Shown piece after piece: positions 1 through 7,366 of a stretch of 12,775 nucleotides of DNA. The DNA lies in contig MU647089.1 of NCBI GenBank assembly GCA_026770585.1, positions 50,360 through 63,134 on the forward strand, given 5' to 3'. The DNA comes from Baffinella frigidus. Taxonomy: Eukaryota > Cryptophyceae > Cryptomonadales > Baffinellaceae. Position 1 is the first letter of the stretch. The number at the start of each line of letters is the position of its first letter. A model generated the notes under the pieces. The model did not search any database, was not told the DNA's origin, and saw only the letters and a program-made list of their open reading frames with translations. The position numbers and the translations under genes were made by a program.

Positions 1-180
1 AGGAGAAACAGCCCCTCCGAACGCTCACCCCCCCCCCCATCCTCCGTTCCCTCCTGGGGGCGCACTCGGAGGGGGGGTATTGCTCCGCCTCGCTGCTCGG
101 CAAACCGCCACCCTATCTCTCGTGGCAAGAAAGCGAGAGAGAAGGAGAGGCTGCGAATGAAGGACCGTTATGGTCGTATG
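1..180. other. Unassigned sequence at the left edge
   Basis: No gene is recognised. It has a C-run near 28-38, a G-run near 70-77 and a GA-rich stretch around 128-150. If CCZ1 continues leftward on the minus strand, this would be intron 3 or could hold exon 4. I translated the minus strand after each possible AG acceptor and saw nothing I could align to CCZ1. Confidence 0.4.
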
Positions 181-1765
181 TCTTGAGGTATTGCGGTTTG
201 ATGGTTTAAGGTTTACGGTGTATGGTGTATGGTGTATGGTGTATGGTGTATGGTTTGTGATTTATGGTTTAGGGTTTAGGGTTTGGGGTTTAGGGTTTAG
301 GGTTTAGGGTTTAGGGTTTAGGGTTGAGGGTTCAGGGGTTAGGGGTAAGGATTCAGAGTTTAGGGGTTAGGTATTATGATTTAGGGGTCAAGGTTTAGGA
401 TTGAGGATTCAGGGTTTGGGGTTTAGGGTTTAGGGTTTAGGGTTCAGGGGTCAGGGGTTAGGATTTAGGGTTCAGGGTTTAGGGTTTAGGGTTTAGGGTT
501 TAGGGTTCAGGGTTTAGATCTTGGGGTTTGGGATTTGGGGTTTGGGGTTCAAGGTTTAGGGTTCAAGGTTTAGGGTTTAGGGTTTCGGGTTTCGGGTATA
601 GGGTTTAGGTCATGGAGTTTTGGTTGTAGGGTGTGGGGTTTAGGGTTTAGGGTTTGGGGTTTCGGGTTTAGGTTTTGGGTTTTAGAGTTGAGGGCTTAGG
701 ATTTTGGATTTGGTGTTGCAGGTCTAGGGTTGGCTTCAGGGTGTAGCGGTTTGTGGTTAGGACAAAGGTTTTGTAAAGGGGTTTAAGGTTTGGAGTTTAG
801 AGTTTATGATTAGGTTCGGGGTTTAGGGTTGTTGGTTTACGGTTTCTGGTTTATGGTTTATGGTTTATGATTTATGGTTCAGGGTTTGGGGTATGGGGTT
901 TGGGGTTTAGGGTTTAGGGTTTTTGATTCAGGGTTAAGGGTTCATGATTTAGGGTTTATTGTTTAGGGTTTAGGGTGTAGGGTTCAGGGTTCATGGTTCA
1001 GGGGTTAGGGTTTAGGTTGCAGGGTTTAGAGTTTGGGGTTCATGGTTCATGGTTCCTACTTCAGAGTTTATGGTCTATGGTTTTGGGTTTATTAGGGTTT
1101 GGGTTAAGGGTTTAGGATTTAGGGTTTAGGGTTTAGGGTTTAGGGTTTAGGGTTTCGGGTATAGGGGTTTAGGGTTTAGGGTTCAGGGTACATGGTTTAG
1201 GGGTTAGGGTTTAGGGTTCAGGGTTTGGGATTCGGGTTTTATGGTTTATGGTTTATGGTTTATGGTTTATGGTTTATGGTTGAGGTTTTGTGGTTCATGG
1301 TTTTTGGTTAAGGGTTTGGGTGTAGGATTAGGGTTTAGGGTGAGGGTTGAGGGTTTAGTTTTTTTGTTTGGGTTCCAGGGTTTAAGGGTTAGTATTTAGG
1401 GTTCAGTGTGGTTGGTTCAGGGTTTAGGAGCTTGGTTTCCATTTTTGAGGTTTAGGGATCAGTGTTCAGAGTTTTTGGGTTGAGGGTTTAGAGATTTTGT
1501 GTTGAGGGTTTATGGTTCAGGGTTTACGGTTGAGGGTTCAGTGATCAAGATTGAGTGTTTAGAGTTTAGAGTTGAGTGTTTAGTGTTTAGTGTTTAGTGT
1601 TGAGTGTTAAGTGTTTAGTTTTTAGTGTTGAATGTTGAGTGTTTAGTTTTTAGTGTTCAGTGATCAATTTTATTGTTTCTTTTTCAGGATCTAGGCTTCG
1701 TGGTTCAGTTTTTAGTGCTTAGGGTTGAGAGTTTAGGGTTCAGTGTCCAGGGTTCAGAATTTATG
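181..1765 (+). repeat. Degenerate telomere-like heptamer array (TTTAGGG type), G-rich on +
   Basis: About 1.6 kb of 6-8 bp units related to TTTAGGG, with exact runs near 266-325, 480-507 and 1117-1155. Variants cluster: TGTATGG near 208-252, TTTATGG near 1236-1282, TGTTTAG/TGTTGAG near 1556-1660. Both flanks are non-telomeric, so this is an interstitial array, not a chromosome end in this assembly. It lies in what would be intron 3 of CCZ1, whose sense strand reads the CCCTAAA orientation. No exon is visible in it. Confidence 0.92.
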
Positions 1766-1830
1766 GGATCCAGAGACGTGAACCGAACACGCCGACATAA
1801 CCACACGGCGCGGGCGAGGTGTGCGCATAC

Positions 1831-1893
1831 CATGACCATCCACACGTCCTCCTCCGGCTGGAAGAAAACCTTCCGGGTCTTGTCGGTCCGTAC
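1831..1893 (-). CDS. CCZ1: CCZ1 exon 3 (residues 80-100)
   Basis: Acceptor GTGCAG|GTA, donor ATG|GTATGC, both phase 0. Ends with the family WMVM motif. The following exon is not found in the window. Confidence 0.88.
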
Positions 1894-2713
1894 CTGCACT
1901 CCTCATCTCAGCGGGACGTATCTCTCTCCACAAGTGCGACCTCTGAGAGGCGAACGGCGCCAGCTGTCCTGCTCTCCACAAACCCTCACGGCTGGGGCAA
2001 ATCGACGATGTTCGATTTCCCGATTTCAAGGGGAATTGGAGCCGTTGAAGTCTTCAACCCCCTCGAAATCCCAAATCGAAAATCGTCGATTTGACCAAGC
2101 CGTGAGGTGGTTGCTGCTCTCCTGCCCACGGTTCCAGGCCCGTGGAAGTGCACCACCATACTCTTATGCGGGGGGGGTACCGCGCGGCAAGGTTCGTTGG
2201 GAGAGAAGGTTTTCGTGAAGTTAATCAGCGCCTCGGCCAGCCCGACCTCCGACTGCCATGAGATGCTGCGTCAGGGAAAATGCAAGGTCCAACCTTTGCT
2301 GACCATCTTTGTAAGGAAAGCCACTTTCCAAGCCGCTGCGTCTACATAATCGCCGATGCGACCATGCCAAGTGACGCGGACCCATCCAACAGGAGCGAGC
2401 GCTCGGGAACCCCTGAGCCTTCTGGCGGATCACCAGAAGCGGCTGATACGGAAAAATATTGCAGGAGAACAGGTGGCCGGAAAACCACGTTGGCGGTAGT
2501 GGAATGGGACGGGGTTGAGGGCACACGGCCCGGGAGCTAGCAGGGGACCTGCTGCTTGTTTAAAGGGTCAGTCGCAGGATGGTAGAAGAGGATCTTCTCG
2601 TGCTCGTTATCCTCCCGCGTCCCCAGCCGTACGTCGAAGACGAACAGCTTCGAAACCTCCTCCCCCATCCGCAGCGAAGGTGCATTCGCAGTGCTTGCGT
2701 TCACCGACATCAT
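1831..2713 (-). CDS. CCZ1: CCZ1 family vacuolar fusion protein, N-terminal three exons (3' part missing)
   Basis: CCZ1 pairs with Mon1 as the guanine-nucleotide exchange factor that activates Rab7 on late endosomes and vacuoles. The exons are 2713-2549, 2252-2181 and 1893-1831, all joined in phase 0, giving residues 1-55, 56-79 and 80-100. Family landmarks are LFVFD (23-27), EHEKILFYHP (37-46), VGLAEALINFT (58-68) and VFFQPEEDVWMVM (88-100), in the order and spacing of the first longin domain. The ATG at 2713 has A at -3 and an in-frame TAG at 2728-2726 upstream; a second ATG follows at once. Introns are GT-AG (296 and 287 bp); the second carries a MITE. After residue 100 comes GTATGC, then the telomere-like array to the window edge. 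CCZ1 is normally several hundred residues, so the gene either continues to the left across a very long intron or is broken. Identification rests on recalled family motifs. Confidence 0.9.
1985..2107. mobile_element. MITE family J, copy 1 (CCZ1 intron 2)
   Basis: Terminal inverted repeats run inward from CCTCACGGCT/AGCCGTGAGG through the shared CAAATCGACGAT / ATCGTCGATTTG block; arms of about 38 bp with a few mismatches. A second copy with the same CAAATCGACGAT ends is at 6468-6641. No coding capacity. No clear target duplication. Confidence 0.8.
2181..2252 (-). CDS. CCZ1: CCZ1 exon 2 (residues 56-79)
   Basis: Encodes SEVGLAEALINFTKTFSPNE and four more residues. Acceptor ATGGCAG|TCG gives the same spacing before the VGL motif as in the animal protein. 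An AG six bases further in would drop two residues and is the alternative. Donor is GCG|GTACCC. Confidence 0.88.
2549..2713 (-). CDS. CCZ1: CCZ1 exon 1 (residues 1-55)
   Basis: Encodes the start and first longin strands (LFVFD ... EKILFYHP). Donor is CAG|GTCCCC, phase 0. The first 20 residues are poorly conserved, Ser/Ala/Asn-rich leader. Confidence 0.88.
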
Positions 2714-2837
2714 CGTCCTCCGTTCCTAGGTTCCCTTCACACCTCCACGTCGCCTCACGACATTTCCCCCGAAGTCAACTTCCTGCTGATGGAACGGTCC
2801 ACTTTGGGTGAAATGTACATAGCAAGTCTTCACGCGC
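2714..2837. promoter_or_regulatory. Divergent promoter region between CCZ1 and RRP40
   Basis: The two start codons face away from each other across 124 bp, which must hold both 5' leaders and core promoters unless a leader exon lies further out. No TATA box is evident in either direction. It is pyrimidine-rich near CCZ1 and contains CCACTTTGGG near 2800. Bidirectional function is inferred from gene geometry only. Confidence 0.6.
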
Positions 2838-2939
2838 ATGGCAGAAATGGATGTTTCGATGGAGGATGGGGGGGTGGAGGGCTTGGACGGGCGGATCGTG
2901 ATGCCCGGCGACCACATCGCAGACCTCTCCTCCCTGCAA
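2838..2939 (+). CDS. RRP40: RRP40 exon 1 (residues 1-34)
   Basis: Start codon, acidic leader with three Met, then the family GRIVMPGD...LSSLQ segment. Donor CAA|GTGTCG, phase 0. Confidence 0.92.
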
Positions 2940-5900
2940 GTGTCGACTGTGGAGGTGCCTCCTTCCCCACACAGCCCCTCACACCCAAATGCACGCCTTG
3001 TCCAAAGAACGCAGGCGCTCCGACCTACCATACCCTGGTGCACTCCACTGGCAGGCGATTCTCTCAAATCATACGGATCCGTTGGAACGGTTCCGGTGGG
3101 CAGACGCCCACCCTGTTTTTCTTACACCCTTACACAACCAGGTTGGGGCTGGGCTGGAGCCGAGTGGTGAGGGCGTTTCAGTGATCCTTGCCGGAGAGCT
3201 CCGGGCGGTGCAACACCGGCTCAAGACGGGCGTGCTGGCGGCGCGCGTCTGGGTGGAAACCAACGAGCGGAGGTCGTCATCGATTCCCACACAGCATCCC
3301 ACCAGTCCCACCAGCAAGCTCTCCCCCTTGCGGCATTCGAGCAGGACGCTTGCTTGGCTTGGCGCCGCTCGCCGATCCCCGAATCAGGAAACGCGCTGAG
3401 TCGTCACCGGGCAGGAGTGCTGAGACGCGGTGGTGTTGGTTGCGCAGGTACCTGCCTTCGGTGGGGGACGTGGTGATAGGGCAGGTGACGGCGCGCGCGG
3501 GCGACGAATACCGAGTCGCTATCCACGGGCCGTACCCTGCCGTCCTCGGCAACGTCTCGCCCCACCCCCGCCTGCCGCTGCAACGCGGGTTTGTGCGCGT
3601 GCGTGCGTGTGCGCGTGTGCGAGAGAGCAGTGGGGGGCCTGCCTGGAATGTGACACCCCAAGAGCGATGACGACTTCCTGCAATCGCTTGTTGATGAAAC
3701 CAGGACCACTCTGCTGGCAAACACGTTCATAGGGAAACTCCTGGAAAGTTCGGTAGTTTCCCTACGGATTTAGGTAGGACCTACCTACCGTAGGCCGTAG
3801 GGCTCCTATGACCAAAATATCCTAGGATTTTGGCCTGCGGTAGGAGGTCCTGGGCAATGCCGTAGGAGAAACTACCGAACTTTCCAGGAGTGTAACGACT
3901 AACACGGAAGCTCCCGCGGAGGGCTGAACGGGTGTATTTCTTGGCGGGGCTGCAGCTGGCATTCGAAGGCGCGACGAAACGCAACCGCCCCATGCTCCTT
4001 GTCGGCTCCTCCGTCTACTGCATGGTTACCCTCCCTCCCGCGTTTCGCTTTCCGTGCAGCGGTTTTCTTAGCTGTTCTTCCCTTCCTCATTTCGACGATT
4101 TGACCGTGTGGGGTAGCACACGCAGTGATACGTGGCCGGGGGCACGTGACAGGGGGGCACGGTGCACTCTCTCCCTGCACTGAGTCTCAGCTTCCCGGGG
4201 CAATGCTACATGAATAGTTTGTTGGTCGAGTGGGAGCGGTTCTATCCCGCTCCCACTCGACCAACAAACTTTTTGACGGTCGATGTCTTTTGCGTGTGTC
4301 TTTCTGTTATTTTTGCGGTGCACGCCTCCCGATTTCGGGCGACCTCTCGTACAAATCTCCTGATAAACCGAAAACCCGCAATCGAAAGTCAACTGTTTCA
4401 AAAGGAGAAAGTTCGGCCGCGGTAAAATCACATGTAAAAGGCATCGACCGACAAACACGCCCACGAAGGGCGCCCCCCCCTGGCAGGCAGGCTGACGGTA
4501 GCTCGCGTGGTGGTTCGTGGTTGTGGGTGTGGGTGCCAGCCTCACGGTAGGTCCACTCGAGGCTGGACGAGGGAGTGTTTTAAATGTGGGGTTGTTAAAT
4601 TGAGTACCAGTCACGGGCAAGGTTGGTCACGTAGCGAAGCCCAGCTACGTGACCAAACGCCCCTATTTGTGTGAAAATTACTACACACCTATTTTTTTTC
4701 TTCACTTGTAGAAGAATCCCTGTTTTAAAATAGTCCCACTTCCAGCCTCGAGTGGGTAGCGTTCCTGTTGGAATTTAGGTTTTAGAGTTGAGGGTGCAGG
4801 GTGTAGGGTTCAGCGCAGTGCACTGCCTGGGCGGAGTTTTTGTATTAGTCAACTCACCTGCGAATGTGTAGTAAAGAAGTACCCATTACGGGTACCTCGT
4901 TTCCAAGTTGACAGATTTTGTGGGTGAATTGACTTTCACAAAATATCCGGCCTGGCAGTGCAGTGGGGGAGTTCGTCATGTGATTTAATTTCGGACCAAG
5001 ACAGAATCTGTCCCGCTATCTTAGGCTCCCCACGCGGAAAGTAAGGGTGTATATGCTATTTTAGGCATCAAATGGTGCTATCTTACGCCTTTTCATCAGG
5101 ACAGATTCTGGTATGGTCCAACATGTGATTGCGGTTGTGGGGGTGGGTGCCTGATGCCACCCGACCCCGAAACATGCCCCCACAGGGCGACGCTAGCGCG
5201 CTTGAACCCCGAGCTGGAAACACGCACGAGCCCCCCCGACTTGAACCCTGCTGGCCTTGGCGTCCCTGTCCCTCCGGGCTGACGAGCCCACGAACCCAGG
5301 GCCCAGCATCCGAAGGGCGGCACCAGCCCCGCTGGTGCCGGGTGGCAGCTAGCGGATCAAGCGGGCAGCTTTCATAGGGTAACGGCCTGGAAATGGGGTA
5401 GTTGGGCATACGGGATTGCCTAGGACCTCCTACCGTAGGCCGAGGGATCCTAGGACCAAAACGTCTCGGCCTACGGTAGGAGGTCCTAGGCAATGCCGTA
5501 GGCCTAACTACCCCATTTTCAGGCCGTTACCCTATTAACCGCCCTGGAGCGGACCCAGAAGTATTCTTAAGTCAACTTTGCGATTTTCAAGGGGAATGGA
5601 CTCAGAATGTGAGTCCCCCGTGATGAATGAATCTGGTACAAAAAGGTCTAATAAGTATTGTAGTGGTATAAATTATGTCAACTTTTGCGATAAAGGTTTA
5701 TTCGGGATTGCCCGCAAGTCCCCTCCAGGGTGGATGCGCAGCAGGGCCTAGCGGGTCAGCAATCACACGCACCTTCCTAGCTACTGGAAAGCCCAAGGGG
5801 AAGTTTCAAAAAGTTCGCGACACTCTGGTGCAGCATACTTTTGAGCCATTTTCTCCTCAAAAGGCAATTTTCACCCATAGGACGTGACCTAAAATCGTCA

Positions 5901-7323
5901 AAAGGTGACTTACAAGTAATTTTAGAGTCGTATCCAAGAATTTGAGGACTTCCCCTGTGGCTTTGCAGTAGTAGCGTGGATGTGAAAGGTTGTGGTCGGG
6001 GGGGATGACCGCCTCACGGTAGGTAGCGTGCGTGTGAGCAGTCAGGTGTCAGCGTTTAGGGTGAGGTTACTGTAGTTACAGAACAGCCGTGGGGGCTCAG
6101 CTCTCACGGACCACTCGCAGACGACACTGTCACTACAGTAACAACAAGGCAACCTTGTTGTGCGTGTGGTTTCGCGCAGGTGCCGACGCGTGGGTGTTGT
6201 GGGTATCTAGGCTCAAAGGGCATCTCAGGACGCAAGGTTATGAGTATGTCGGCGGAGATTCACTTAAGCCGCCTTAAGTACATTCACTGAGGCCGTCTGC
6301 CTGTGGTGTCGTGCAGGTGACGGAAGCGCCGCTGGACGCGGAGCCAACTCTCTCATGCGTGCACCCCGAAAGCACGCAAGGCTGGATGAGCGGGCAGGCC
6401 GTCTTCGGCGAGCTCCAGGGCGGCAGCTCCGTCCGCATACCTCTCGCGTACGCCCCCACTCCGACCGCCAACCCCCAGGGGCAGGGCAAATCGACGATTT
6501 TCGATTTTCGTGGCTCCATGGACGCCGGAATCCGGCGATAAATGGCGCCATAAATGGCTCCATGGACGCCGGAATCCGGCGGCCTCTCAGGGAAGTACGT
6601 GACCTCAAATTCGACGATTTGCCTAGGCTGTGAGGGTTGGTGGGAGGAGGGAGCCCGGATGCAGCACCCTAGGGCGGTGCGTGACTTGATCTCAGAAAAG
6701 GGATTTTTAAATTCGTTTTCTTAAGTCAATTCCTGTACAAATTCGTCAACTTATTCTTTTCTCTGCGCATAAGTTGACAAATCTGAAGGGGGATTGACTT
6801 AAGAAAACGAATTTAAAAATCCCTTTGCTGAGATAAGACTGTAGCACGCTAGGAAGGTGCGTGCCATTGCCGACCGGCCAGGTCCCGCTGCGCATGCCCG
6901 CTTTTATCCGGGGAAACCTATTTTTCTTTCATTTGATGGCCATCAAAATTACTACACAGATTCTTTTATATTACTAATAAGAACGAACTGTGTAGTAATT
7001 TTCGTTGCCATCACATGAAAGAAAAATAGTTTTCCCCGGATACGCTTGCCCCGCTAGCTGCCTCCCGGCACCAGCCCCGCTGGGGCCGCCCTTCGGACGT
7101 TGGGCCCTGGGTTCGTGATCTCGTCCGCCCGGTGGGAACGGGACGCCGCAGAGTCTAGCAGGGTTGCAGTCGGGGGGCCTCGTGCGTGTTTCTAGCTCGG
7201 GGTTCAACGACGGTGGCCCCGGCGGGGGGCTCGTCGCGTGTTTCTGGCGTGGGGTTGAAGGACGGGGGCTCTTCGACGGACGGGGTTCCTGACGGGGTCC
7301 CTCTCTCTCTGTCTCTCTCTGTC

Positions 7324-7366
<43 letters not shown>

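Noticed and set aside
181-1765. A functional chromosome end
   Set aside because: Units are heavily degenerate, non-telomeric sequence lies on both sides, and the G-rich strand orientation alone does not show an end.
1673-2218. Open frame of 181 codons on +
   Set aside because: Begins in telomere-like repeat and lies antisense to CCZ1 exons 2 and 3.
2579-3184. Open frame of 201 codons on +
   Set aside because: Antisense to CCZ1 exon 1 and out of frame with RRP40 exon 1; no domain resemblance.
6311-6541. ATG at 6311 as an independent small gene
   Set aside because: The frame is right but the ATG is not needed: the CAG at 6314-6316 is the splice acceptor and residues continue RRP40 from exon 4.
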